NCBI RefSeq assembly: GCF_014023275.1
Contig: NZ_CP054698.1
Span: 1,364,001 to 1,428,000 of the forward strand
From: Nostoc edaphicum CCNP1411
GTDB lineage: Bacteria; Cyanobacteriota; Cyanobacteriia; Cyanobacteriales; Nostocaceae
DNA length: 64,000 bases
Reading direction: 5' to 3'
Shown in pieces: positions 7,828 to 16,251 of this stretch. The translations under genes and the position numbers were made by a program. Under the pieces are notes generated by a model. The model saw only the letters and a list, made by a program, of their open reading frames with translations. It searched no databases and was not told the DNA's origin. How positions within the stretch are numbered: the stretch's first letter is position 1; the number at the start of each line of letters is the position of its first letter.

Positions 7828-8916
7828 GTGAAGATTCCAAGTTCAATCTGGACATTACTCATTGGCATCGTGCTAACGCTAGCCAGCCTTTGGTACGGTC
7901 AAAATCACGGTCTGTTGCCAGCAGCCGCTACTGATGAAGCCGTCTTGGTGGATGGTCTATTCAACACGATGATGATCGTTTCCACAGGGATATTTCTGCT
8001 TGTTGAAGGTATTTTAATTTACTCTGCATTTAAGTATCGTCGGCGTGCAGGTGACAATGAAGACGGCCCACCAGTTGAGGGCAATGTACCTCTAGAAATT
8101 CTCTGGACAGCGATCCCAGCAATTATCGTTATCGGTATTTCTGTTTACAGCTTTGATGTCTACAACGAAATGGGTGGCTTTGATCCCCATTCTATTCATG
8201 AAGCACCGATGAATCAGGAGTCAATGAAAATGCCAGGACATGGGAGTGCTATAGCCGCAACTTTAAGCGATACACCTCCTGGCACTGAACCGAACCTCAA
8301 TCAAGAAAAATCTGATGAGGCAATGCAAGATCCAGCTACGGCAGAAGTCCGCAATGCTGACCAAATTCCCCAACTGCGGAATGCCCCAGGTGTAGGTATT
8401 GTAGCTCCGACAATTGGGGGAACTCCTGATAAAGCAGGCAAACCAGCACAATTACAAGTCAACGTCACTGGTTTACAATATGCCTGGATTTTCACCTATC
8501 CTGAAACTGGTATAACTACAGGTGAAATGCACGTTCCTATTGGGCGAGAAGTGGAAATCAGTATGACCGCCAACGATGTCATCCATGCTTTCTGGGTGCC
8601 AGAGTTCCGCCTGAAACAAGATGCGATCCCCGGTAGGCAAAGCGAGATTCGCTTCACCCCCCAAAAAGCAGGAGATTATGTCCTGATCTGTGCTGAACTT
8701 TGTGGCCCCTACCACGGTGCAATGAGAGCGCCAGTAGTTGTTGAGCCACAAGAAGCCTTTGACAAATGGGTGCAAGAACAGCTAGTTGCCAGCAAAGAAA
8801 CGCTGAATCAAGCGATCGCTGTTAACCCTACCGATCTATCCCCAAATGAATTTCTTGCTCCTTACACCAAGAACATGGGAATCAAGCCAGAAATCCTTCA
8901 TCAAGTTCACCATTAG
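7828..8916 (+). CDS. ctaC: Cytochrome c oxidase subunit II
   Basis: A 362-residue membrane-anchored subunit that receives electrons from cytochrome c6 or plastocyanin through its dinuclear CuA centre. Two N-terminal helices (about residues 7-25 and 45-65) are followed by a cupredoxin domain. CuA ligands are visible: His in VIHAFWVPEF and the cluster CAELCGPYHGAM (Cys, Glu, Cys, His, Met). A Met/His/Pro-rich insertion of about 70 residues (roughly 115-205) separates the helices from the cupredoxin fold. The start is GTG 7828. It is the first gene of ctaC-ctaD-ctaE; a 61-bp gap containing heptamer repeats precedes ctaD. Confidence 0.96.
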   Translation: MKIPSSIWTLLIGIVLTLASLWYGQNHGLLPAAATDEAVLVDGLFNTMMIVSTGIFLLVEGILIYSAFKYRRRAGDNEDGPPVEGNVPLEILWTAIPAIIVIGISVYSFDVYNEMGGFDPHSIHEAPMNQESMKMPGHGSAIAATLSDTPPGTEPNLNQEKSDEAMQDPATAEVRNADQIPQLRNAPGVGIVAPTIGGTPDKAGKPAQLQVNVTGLQYAWIFTYPETGITTGEMHVPIGREVEISMTANDVIHAFWVPEFRLKQDAIPGRQSEIRFTPQKAGDYVLICAELCGPYHGAMRAPVVVEPQEAFDKWVQEQLVASKETLNQAIAVNPTDLSPNEFLAPYTKNMGIKPEILHQVHH

Positions 8917-8942
8917 TCAACACGTTATTTAGTCAAAATCCA

Positions 8943-8985
8943 ATGACTAATGACTAATGACTAATGACCAATGACTAATGACTAT
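8943..8985 (+). repeat. Heptanucleotide tandem repeat overlapping the ctaD start
   Basis: About six copies of ATGACTA, one with a single base change, run directly into the first codons of ctaD. This is an STRR-type repeat. Every unit contains an ATG, but out-of-frame copies quickly meet stops. Confidence 0.9.
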
Positions 8986-10720
8986 GACACAAGCTCAGTT
9001 GCAAGAAACTGCGAATATCCCCGCCCTTCTTGAGGAACCAGGGGTCAGAAAATGGCAAGACTTCTTTGGCTTTCAAACCGACCATAAGGTGATTGGGATT
9101 CAATACCTAGTCACTTCGTTTATTTTCTACTGCATTGGCGGCGTGATGGCTGACTTGGTTCGTACTGAATTGCGAACTCCAGAGGTAGATTTTGTCACCC
9201 CGGAAGTCTACAATAGTCTGTTCACACTGCACGCCACGATCATGATTTTCTTGTGGATCGTGCCAGCCGGGGCAGGGTTTGCTAACTATCTAATTCCCCT
9301 GATGATTGGGGCAAAAGATATGGCATTTCCTCGGCTGAATGCTGTTGCCTTTTGGATGATTCCCCCTGCGGGTGTGTTGCTCATTGCCAGTTTAGTGGTG
9401 GGCGATGCACCAGATGCCGGTTGGACTTCCTACCCTCCCCTGAGTTTGGTGACAGGACAAGTGGGCGAAGGCATTTGGATTATGAGTGTCCTGCTGCTAG
9501 GTACGTCCTCAATTTTGGGGTCGATAAATTTCCTGGTGACATTGCTGAAGATGCGTATCCCTGGCATGGGCGTTCATCAAATGCCCTTGTTCTGCTGGGC
9601 AATGTTTGCCACTTCGGCGCTAGTTTTGGTATCAACCCCAGTCCTTGCAGCAGGTTTGATTCTGCTTGCATTTGACTTAATTGCCGGGACAACATTTTTT
9701 AACCCAACTGGCGGTGGCGACCCAGTAGTGTACCAGCACATGTTCTGGTTTTACTCTCACCCAGCGGTTTATATCATGATTTTGCCCTTCTTTGGCGCAA
9801 TTTCAGAAATTATCCCCATTCATTCCCGCAAGCCAATTTTTGGCTATAAAGCGATCGCTTATTCGTCTCTTGCTATTAGCTTTTTGGGGCTAATTGTTTG
9901 GGCGCACCACATGTTTACCAGTGGTATCCCCGGTTGGTTGCGGATGTTCTTTATGATCACCACCATGATCATTGCCGTACCCACAGGGATTAAAATATTT
10001 AGCTGGTTAGCAACGATGTGGGGTGGAAAAATCCAGCTTAACAGCGCCATGCTATTTGCCATCGGCTTTGTCGGCACCTTTGTAATTGGCGGGATTAGTG
10101 GCGTGATGTTGGCAGCAGTGCCTTTTGATATTCACGTTCACGATACTTATTTTGTGGTGGCTCACTTGCACTACGTTCTATTTGGTGGTAGTGTACTGGG
10201 AATTTTTGCAGCCATTTACCATTGGTTCCCGAAAATGACGGGACGGATGGTAAACGAATTTTGGGGTAAGGTTCACTTTGCCTTGACAATTGTGGGTCTA
10301 AACATGACCTTCTTACCTATGCACAAACTGGGCTTAATGGGCATGAATCGCCGTATCGCCCAATATGACCCCAAATTCACCACACTGAATGAAATCTGCA
10401 CGTATGGTTCTTATATACTGGCAATTTCGACATTCCCCTTCATCATCAATGCAATTTGGAGTTGGTTGTACGGCGAGAAAGCTGGCAATAATCCTTGGAG
10501 AGCATTGACCTTAGAGTGGATGACTACCTCACCACCTGCGATCGAGAATTTCGATCAAACCCCAGTATTGGCTACAGGCCCCTACGATTACGGTTTGGAA
10601 CATGCTAACGAAGGTGTACCTTTGTCTGATCCCAATCCCATTTTGTCTGGTGGCGCCAACTCAGTATTAAGAGCAGAACCCGACCCAGCGGTTGCTGCTA
10701 ATCCAGAAGATCGGAAATAA
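8978..10720 (+). CDS. ctaD: Cytochrome c oxidase subunit I
   Basis: A 580-residue catalytic subunit of aa3-type oxidase, which reduces O2 to water and pumps protons. The twelve-helix heme-copper core is intact. Low-spin heme ligand His is in LFTLHATIMIF. The CuB His-Tyr pair is in WFYSHPAVYIMILP, with further CuB histidines in VWAHHMFTSG, and the heme a/a3 histidines are in HVHDTYFVVAHLHY. The length suits the cyanobacterial family, with a hydrophilic C-terminal tail of about 60 residues. The start may be ATG 8978 or ATG 8984; both sit in the heptamer repeat. It is the middle gene of the oxidase operon. Confidence 0.97.
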   Translation: MTMTQAQLQETANIPALLEEPGVRKWQDFFGFQTDHKVIGIQYLVTSFIFYCIGGVMADLVRTELRTPEVDFVTPEVYNSLFTLHATIMIFLWIVPAGAGFANYLIPLMIGAKDMAFPRLNAVAFWMIPPAGVLLIASLVVGDAPDAGWTSYPPLSLVTGQVGEGIWIMSVLLLGTSSILGSINFLVTLLKMRIPGMGVHQMPLFCWAMFATSALVLVSTPVLAAGLILLAFDLIAGTTFFNPTGGGDPVVYQHMFWFYSHPAVYIMILPFFGAISEIIPIHSRKPIFGYKAIAYSSLAISFLGLIVWAHHMFTSGIPGWLRMFFMITTMIIAVPTGIKIFSWLATMWGGKIQLNSAMLFAIGFVGTFVIGGISGVMLAAVPFDIHVHDTYFVVAHLHYVLFGGSVLGIFAAIYHWFPKMTGRMVNEFWGKVHFALTIVGLNMTFLPMHKLGLMGMNRRIAQYDPKFTTLNEICTYGSYILAISTFPFIINAIWSWLYGEKAGNNPWRALTLEWMTTSPPAIENFDQTPVLATGPYDYGLEHANEGVPLSDPNPILSGGANSVLRAEPDPAVAANPEDRK

Positions 10721-10723
10721 ACA

Positions 10724-10819
10724 GGGGACTGGGGACTAGGGACTGGGGACTGGTTAATTAATTCTCTTCCCAATGCCCAATGCCCCATTCCCAATGCCCA
10801 ATGCCCAATTCCCCACTTA
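10724..10819 (+). repeat. STRR-type tandem repeats between ctaD and ctaE
   Basis: Four copies of the heptamer GGGGACT (10724-10752) and then CCCAATG-type units fill most of the 108 bp between the two oxidase genes. No terminator is seen, so transcription probably continues through. Confidence 0.85.
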
Positions 10820-10828
10820 TCAAAATTC

Positions 10829-11455
10829 ATGCAAAGTCAAACTATTGACCCAGCTAAAACCGAACTTAATCATCATCATGCGGCAGAAGCATCTGTCGGT
10901 CATCATGAAGAACATCCAGACCATCGCCTGTTTGGACTATATGTCTTCCTGATTGCTGAAGGGATGATTTTTATGGGACTGTTCGGAGCCTACTTGGCTT
11001 TCCGTGCTACCTTACCTGCATGGCCACCAGCGGGTACTCCAGAGTTAGAACTATTATTACCTGGAGTCAACACTATCAATCTAATTTCTAGTAGTTTTGT
11101 CATGCACAATGCCGACACTGCTATTAAAAAGAATGATGCAAAGGGTGCGCGAATCTGGTTAGCAATTACCGCTGCAATGGGTGCTATTTTCTTGATTGGT
11201 CAAGTATATGAATATACCCATTTGGAATTTGGTTTGACTACCAATTTATTTGCTAGTGCATTTTACGTTTTGACTGGTTTCCACGGATTGCACGTTACCA
11301 TCGGCGTTTTGGCAATTGTTGCTGTGTTATGGCGATCGCGCGTTCCGGGTCACTATAGTAACGAAAAGCACTTTGGTATTGAAGCAGCCGAAATCTACTG
11401 GCACTTCGTTGACGTGATTTGGATTATTTTGTTCGGATTACTGTATCTATTGTGA
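10829..11455 (+). CDS. ctaE: Cytochrome c oxidase subunit III
   Basis: A 208-residue integral membrane subunit of the heme-copper oxidase, which stabilises subunit I. The five-helix bacterial form is recognisable by HRLFGLYVFLIAEGMIFMG near residue 31, LTGFHGLHVTIGVLAI near residue 148 and the C-terminal EIYWHFVDVIWIILFG. It opens with a His-rich hydrophilic stretch (HHHAAEASVGHHEEH). It is the last gene of the operon and is followed 43 bp later by a strong intrinsic terminator. Confidence 0.95.
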   Translation: MQSQTIDPAKTELNHHHAAEASVGHHEEHPDHRLFGLYVFLIAEGMIFMGLFGAYLAFRATLPAWPPAGTPELELLLPGVNTINLISSSFVMHNADTAIKKNDAKGARIWLAITAAMGAIFLIGQVYEYTHLEFGLTTNLFASAFYVLTGFHGLHVTIGVLAIVAVLWRSRVPGHYSNEKHFGIEAAEIYWHFVDVIWIILFGLLYLL

Positions 11456-11497
11456 GTATTAATTATTAGTTGTTCACTCCACGCGAACAACTTAATA

Positions 11498-11521
11498 GGC
11501 CCCCATTAGGGGGCTTTTTTG
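11498..11521 (+). terminator. Intrinsic terminator of the ctaCDE operon
   Basis: Perfect stem GCCCCC / GGGGGC with loop ATTA, followed immediately by six T residues, 43 bp after the ctaE stop. Confidence 0.92.
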
Positions 11522-12675
11522 TTTAATTAACAAAATGCTGCCGTTGCAGATGGCTGTCTTGAATTTCCTATAAAACAGTTTTACAAGAGTTAATTGAAGA
11601 AGAATTCAGAAGTCAGAATTCAGGAGTCAGAATCAAGACGCTCGAATACTCGCTAAAGCTGCGCTATCCGCCAGTCATACAGAATACCCAACTGAATTCT
11701 GACTCCTGAATTCTGTTCGATAAAATGTACACTATTACTTTTTCTAAATGCAACTGAGTTATTGCAAGTGATACAGAAGCGAGTAAAAAGTGGGAAAAGT
11801 CGGAAAAGTAGGATGTTTTATAGAAACTCTTGAATAACCAGTTAATATGCTGTAGCTTGAGATATTAAGGACAGAGTAAACTAATAAATAAAGTTCGCAA
11901 ATTTACGCGGATTTAATTGAAGGGAAGGCAGTCCTAACATTTTTTCTAGTAATGAAAGTTAAAATTTTAACTTCTTGCAGAGAGCGCAAGCATTGTAATT
12001 CGCCATTTTGCTTTCTCATTTGAGTAGTTCACATATTAGTTATTGTATTTTTAATAAGCAAAAATACTTGTTACTTTCTATTTTTGATGTTTTCTATAAG
12101 CAAAATTCTTAAATACTTTCTCATTTAGATAATAAAACATGAGTGATTGACAAGTTATACCTATTTGCCTCAAAAACCATCACTAGATATTTAGCTTCAG
12201 GAATTACTTGCTATTTTTTATTTTTGTCGAACTCATGTTGATATTACAACACGATCGCGCTAGCAATGACTAAAATCTGGTAACCAAATTGTGGTGGATA
12301 CTGTAATATTATGTGTGCTTTTAACTGCGTATTCTCAATATTTTATCAGTAATCAGACCCAAAAGTTAAAATAAATAAATCTCCTGACTCCATGAATGTT
12401 CTCCTGTGCCCGCAGTTCTAAATACTGTGAATTAGTGTTAAATTTACTTAAGTGATAAGATTATTGAACTATTCCAGAAATTAATTTTGTATTAAGATGC
12501 CTATAAAGGTATTAAATGAACCAATAAAGCTGCTAACCATGAAACGGCTCCAAAGCACATAAATATAAAGCCTGATAAGGTGACTGCCTCAAATATCAGC
12601 AAATCTAGCAGCAGGCATTTATAACCTCACCCAAGCTCTGAATGGTCAGTAAATATAAGAAGTAGTATACGCCAT
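11522..12675. other. 1.15-kb AT-rich gap without a recognised gene
   Basis: Apart from the inverted-repeat element at 11601-11717, I see only AT-rich sequence with short homopolymer runs. No open frame here looks coding. The 100 bp before 12676 presumably hold the kinase promoter. Confidence 0.6.
11601..11717. repeat. Dispersed inverted-repeat element
   Basis: A 20-base arm at 11614-11633 (CAGAATTCAGGAGTCAGAAT) is perfectly complementary to 11696-11715, with 62 bases between. Related partial copies with AGAATTCAG and CAATCAAGACGC lie at about 6222 and 24850, so this is a multicopy intergenic element. It encodes nothing visible. Confidence 0.8.
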
Positions 12676-13920
12676 ATGAGCCAGAACCCTCTAGTCAGAA
12701 AAACACTCCGAAGTCGCTTTGAGACTGTCAAACTGATGGGAAGCGGAGGATATGGTAATACTTACTTGTTAGGAGGAGGTATACGTAACAGACATCGATA
12801 CTCTCTCGCCAGAAAAACACTTCGCAATCGCTTTGAGATTGTCAAACACTTAGGAAGCGGGGGATCTGGTGACACCTACTTAGCCATTGACTTGGATTTA
12901 CCAGGACAACCCCATTGTGTCGTTAAACACTTCCACCCCAAAGATTCCAATCCTGCTGTTCTACCCATCGCTAAAAAGCTATTTGATCGGGAAGCGGAAG
13001 TTTTATACCAGCTAGGCAACGACCACGATCAAATTCCTAGACTGTTTGCCCATTTTGATGAAGATGGAGATTTTTATTTAGTCCAGGAATTTATTGACGG
13101 TCATGCCTTGACTCAAGAAATTATACCAGGTCAACGTCTAAGTGAGAATACAGTCTTAAATTTATTAAAAAATATCCTGGAAGTGTTAGCCTTCGTTCAC
13201 CAACACAATATTATTCATCGAGATATTAAGCCTCAAAACTTAATGCGGCGGTATTCAGATCAGAAGATTGTGCTAATTGACTTTGGCAGTATTAAGAAAA
13301 TTGGTGCTTTGGGAGCAGGCTTAACAATTGCTGTTGGGACTCCTGGCTATATGCCAAGCGAACAGGCTAAGGGAAAGCCAAAACTTTGCAGCGATATCTA
13401 TGCAGTCGGGATGATTGGCATTCAAGCTTTGACAGGTTTAATACCTGAGCAACTACCAGAAGATCCCAATACTGGAGAAGTTATCTGGCGCGACAAGGCA
13501 GAGGTAAGTGACGCTCTGGCAAATATTTTAGATACAATGGTTCGCGATCGCTACAACCAACGTTATCAGTCTGCCATAGAAGCTTTACAAGCACTTAACT
13601 CTGATGTGGCGTTGTCACATTACTCACAATCTGCTGACATCAACCACAAGGCTGACGATACCTATTTGTTAACTTATAGAAACTTTATTTTACTGCTGGG
13701 CATAGGTCTTGGTGCTACCACTAGTTTGATAGTAATAGTTTTAATCTATACATTCATTAATACGGGGACATCGCTTCCAAACCAACCTACTCCACTAAAG
13801 AGCTTTCTCGAAAAATTTGTTGAGTTCCCGTTAACTAATAGGAATAGTCAGGTAGTCAAATCAGCAGCTAACAGAGGAGTATTTCAAAACAATTTCACCA
13901 TTGCAAAGACTACCAAATAG
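12676..13920 (+). CDS. Serine/threonine protein kinase with duplicated glycine loop and C-terminal TM
   Basis: A 414-residue Hanks-type kinase. The catalytic domain spans about residues 50-310, with glycine loop GSGGSGDTY, VAIK-like Lys in HCVVKHFHP, catalytic loop HRDIKPQN near residue 179, DFG in LIDFGSIKK and activation segment GTPGYMPSEQA. One transmembrane helix (about 338-360) anchors it, leaving a short outer tail. The first 38 residues repeat the following segment: RKTLRSRFE...GSGGYGNTYL is followed 38 residues later by RKTLRNRFE...GSGGSGDTYL. The second copy leads into the true domain. It is followed by a PstS-like protein gene, a pairing often seen in Nostocales. Its substrate is unknown. 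Confidence 0.93.
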   Translation: MSQNPLVRKTLRSRFETVKLMGSGGYGNTYLLGGGIRNRHRYSLARKTLRNRFEIVKHLGSGGSGDTYLAIDLDLPGQPHCVVKHFHPKDSNPAVLPIAKKLFDREAEVLYQLGNDHDQIPRLFAHFDEDGDFYLVQEFIDGHALTQEIIPGQRLSENTVLNLLKNILEVLAFVHQHNIIHRDIKPQNLMRRYSDQKIVLIDFGSIKKIGALGAGLTIAVGTPGYMPSEQAKGKPKLCSDIYAVGMIGIQALTGLIPEQLPEDPNTGEVIWRDKAEVSDALANILDTMVRDRYNQRYQSAIEALQALNSDVALSHYSQSADINHKADDTYLLTYRNFILLLGIGLGATTSLIVIVLIYTFINTGTSLPNQPTPLKSFLEKFVEFPLTNRNSQVVKSAANRGVFQNNFTIAKTTK

Positions 13921-14090
13921 TAAATTTAATCTCATTATATTAGAAAGAGTTCATCATCTAGTATCAATCATAAAACTTTCTATTAACTAGCTATAAAAGG
14001 TTTATTTTGAATATAAATATTTAAAGATTACTGTAGGATAAATACTTAGAGATTCCTGTAAGATAAATACAATAAACAACATTTAAAGAT

Positions 14091-15167
14091 ATGGACAATA
14101 CAAATCAAAGAAAAGCTTTAATTAACAGCGAAATCGCCCTCTTTCTCAGAGGTTTGATTATTGGTAAAGTTCTGACACTTATGGTTATTGGCGGATTACT
14201 TTGGTGGTTATTGAAGCCAAATTTATCGACCCGCAACAGCGTTAACTCTTCATCTGCTCAAAATTTTAATCGTCTATCTAATTACACATCAAATTTTCAG
14301 ACAGTTGCTGATGTTCCCCCTGCGTCATTCAACTACGGAGGCAGTACAGCTTGGGCATCTATCCGGCAATTAGTAGATTCTCAGATCCAGAGCGATCGCC
14401 CGGAGCTACAATTACGCTATGTAAACCCTGTCAATGGTAGCCCTGGTTCTAGCTCCGGTATTCGGATGTTGCTTGATGGGAAACTAGACTTTGCTCAGTC
14501 TTCCCGTCCTCTCACAGATGAAGAAAAAGCGATCGCAAAAGAGCAAGGCTTCACCCTTGAGCAACGTCAGGTGGGTATGGATGGGATAGCAGTGGTAGTC
14601 AACCCATCACTCAATGTACCTGGTTTAACTGTTGAACAATTACAGCAGATTTATTTGGGGAAAATTACTAACTGGAATCAAGTCGGTGGGCCAAATCTAC
14701 CCATCACAGCTTTTTCCCAACGACCAGAGGACGCAGATACAGTAATATTCCCTACTAACAGCGACTTAAAGGGGCAAGCACTTGGCTCTAATGTGCAGTA
14801 TGTTTACTCTACTACAGAGGCAGTGCGCCAACTCAGTAAAACCCCTGGTGGTGTGTATTATGCTTCTGCCCGTTCAGTAGTCTTTCAATGTAGTGTGAAG
14901 GCTTTACCGTTGGGTAACACTTCTGGTCAGTTAATTCCCCCCTACCGCGAACCGATGGTGTCGCCTGAACAGTGTCCACGTCAGCGCAACCAGCTAAATA
15001 GTCAGGCGATCAAAAATGGCAGCTATCCGATGATCGCTAATTTGTTTGTGATTATTAAGCAGAATAAAGGTCAGGAGCAGCAGATTGGAGATGCTTATGC
15101 CAATCTTTTATTAACTGACCAAGGACAAAGGGCTATTGAGCAAGCTGGTTTCGTTGGAGTTCGCTAG
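14091..15167 (+). CDS. PstS-like phosphate-binding protein, membrane-anchored
   Basis: A 358-residue protein of the periplasmic binding protein (PBP-like, PstS) family. An uncleaved N-terminal hydrophobic helix (about 22-42, ending LLWWLL) precedes the binding domain. PstS hallmarks are FNYGGSTAWA, a loop SPGSSSGIRMLLDGKLDFAQSSR (split here as GSSSGIRML and DFAQSSRPL), and IYLGKITNWNQVGGPNLPI. It would bind phosphate or a related oxyanion outside the cytoplasmic membrane. No pstCAB genes are nearby. Its neighbour is a membrane Ser/Thr kinase 170 bp upstream, so a sensing rather than transport role is possible; that is inference. Confidence 0.85.
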   Translation: MDNTNQRKALINSEIALFLRGLIIGKVLTLMVIGGLLWWLLKPNLSTRNSVNSSSAQNFNRLSNYTSNFQTVADVPPASFNYGGSTAWASIRQLVDSQIQSDRPELQLRYVNPVNGSPGSSSGIRMLLDGKLDFAQSSRPLTDEEKAIAKEQGFTLEQRQVGMDGIAVVVNPSLNVPGLTVEQLQQIYLGKITNWNQVGGPNLPITAFSQRPEDADTVIFPTNSDLKGQALGSNVQYVYSTTEAVRQLSKTPGGVYYASARSVVFQCSVKALPLGNTSGQLIPPYREPMVSPEQCPRQRNQLNSQAIKNGSYPMIANLFVIIKQNKGQEQQIGDAYANLLLTDQGQRAIEQAGFVGVR

Positions 15168-15218
15168 TAGATTTGACGATGTTGGTTATTGTTGAGTGCG
15201 ATCGTGTGATGAATTTCG

Positions 15219-15242
15219 TAGTAAGGACTTTAGTTCTTACTA
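15219..15242. terminator. Hairpin between convergent genes
   Basis: An 11-bp stem (TAGTAAGGACT / AGTTCTTACTA, one G-T pair) with a two-base TT loop lies between the PstS-like gene and the convergent methyltransferase. It has no long T-run; a bidirectional terminator or dispersed repeat is possible. Confidence 0.5.
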
Positions 15243-15390
15243 TGAACCCTCAAAACTAGCTTGAAAAAGTAATAGTTGCAGAAGGATGATTTATTTTTCT
15301 GTAAGACTTTTGCAATACAGCCATTTTATTCAAGTTTCAGGATTTCCCATTTTACTCATGTCTGCAAATATGTTTTGGTCTGTAATCAGA

Positions 15391-16188
15391 CTACAATCGC
15401 TGGGCTACGTACAAAGTAGTTAAGTAACCTTTGGTAATGTGACCATTGAATTTAGTATCAATTAACTCAGCGATCGCATCGAAAAAACGCGCCCTTCTAG
15501 TGCCATCCAAACTTAGATGCCCAGAATAGGTATTTAAGAGGTTGAGATAGGTCGCAGTATCATATTCTGCATCCCATCGATAAGAGCGATATGTAACTTC
15601 ACCAAAGAGGCCTGTTTGCTCAATTTCGCCCGTTTTAGTAGGTACTTCATGCTCAGGACGAAGAAGCAAGTCATCCTTAAATATTTCAGGAACTAAGCGG
15701 CGATATAACTCCTGCACTTCCTCAAAGAAGCCATTACTAGCATCACTGTGTACGTGTTCATTCCAAAATAGCGCGATCGCTCCTCCAGGACTGAGTGCTT
15801 GGACAGTTTTTTCGTAGGCAATTGTGGGATCGAGCCAATGAAAAGCAGTCGCCGCAATCACTAAGTTAAAAGCATTCTTTTCTACTGGCCAATCCTCAAA
15901 AGCTCCAATACGAACTTCTACTTGCGGATAAGTAGCCAGTTTTTGTTGGGCAACTAAGCCGAGATTTTCACCTAGCTCAATACAAAGGATACGATAACCT
16001 CGACGTGCAAAAGTTATAGTTGCCTGACCAGTACCACAACCAATCTCTAATATCCTTCCTTGTGAAGTTATTCCTGATAGAGACACCACATCGTCAAAAA
16101 GTGCCTTTGGATATCCTGGGCGTACCTGATCATACAGGAGCGCTACCTGATTAAAAGTAGTTCTTAACTGACTTCTCTCATCCGTCAT
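15391..16188 (-). CDS. Class I SAM-dependent methyltransferase
   Basis: A 265-residue cytosolic methyltransferase of the Methyltransf_11/25 type. Motif I is ILEIGCGTGQATITFARRG near residue 42 and the acidic residue ending strand 2 is in LCIELGENLG. A post-I motif NLVIAATAFHWLDP fits the family that resembles trans-aconitate methyltransferase. The substrate cannot be told from sequence. It is a single gene just downstream (63 bp) of the TPR gene on the same strand and could share its transcript. Confidence 0.87.
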   Translation of the reverse strand: MTDERSQLRTTFNQVALLYDQVRPGYPKALFDDVVSLSGITSQGRILEIGCGTGQATITFARRGYRILCIELGENLGLVAQQKLATYPQVEVRIGAFEDWPVEKNAFNLVIAATAFHWLDPTIAYEKTVQALSPGGAIALFWNEHVHSDASNGFFEEVQELYRRLVPEIFKDDLLLRPEHEVPTKTGEIEQTGLFGEVTYRSYRWDAEYDTATYLNLLNTYSGHLSLDGTRRARFFDAIAELIDTKFNGHITKGYLTTLYVAQRL

Positions 16189-16251
16189 AGGTTTATTGCT
16201 TTATCTTATCCATTGCCGAATCTCCTCCTGTTTAGGAGCATAAATTTAGCT

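Noticed and set aside
8941..8985. CRISPR-like direct repeats at STRR arrays
   Set aside because: Units are 7 bp with no spacers. The same applies to arrays at 10724, 31028 and 38701.
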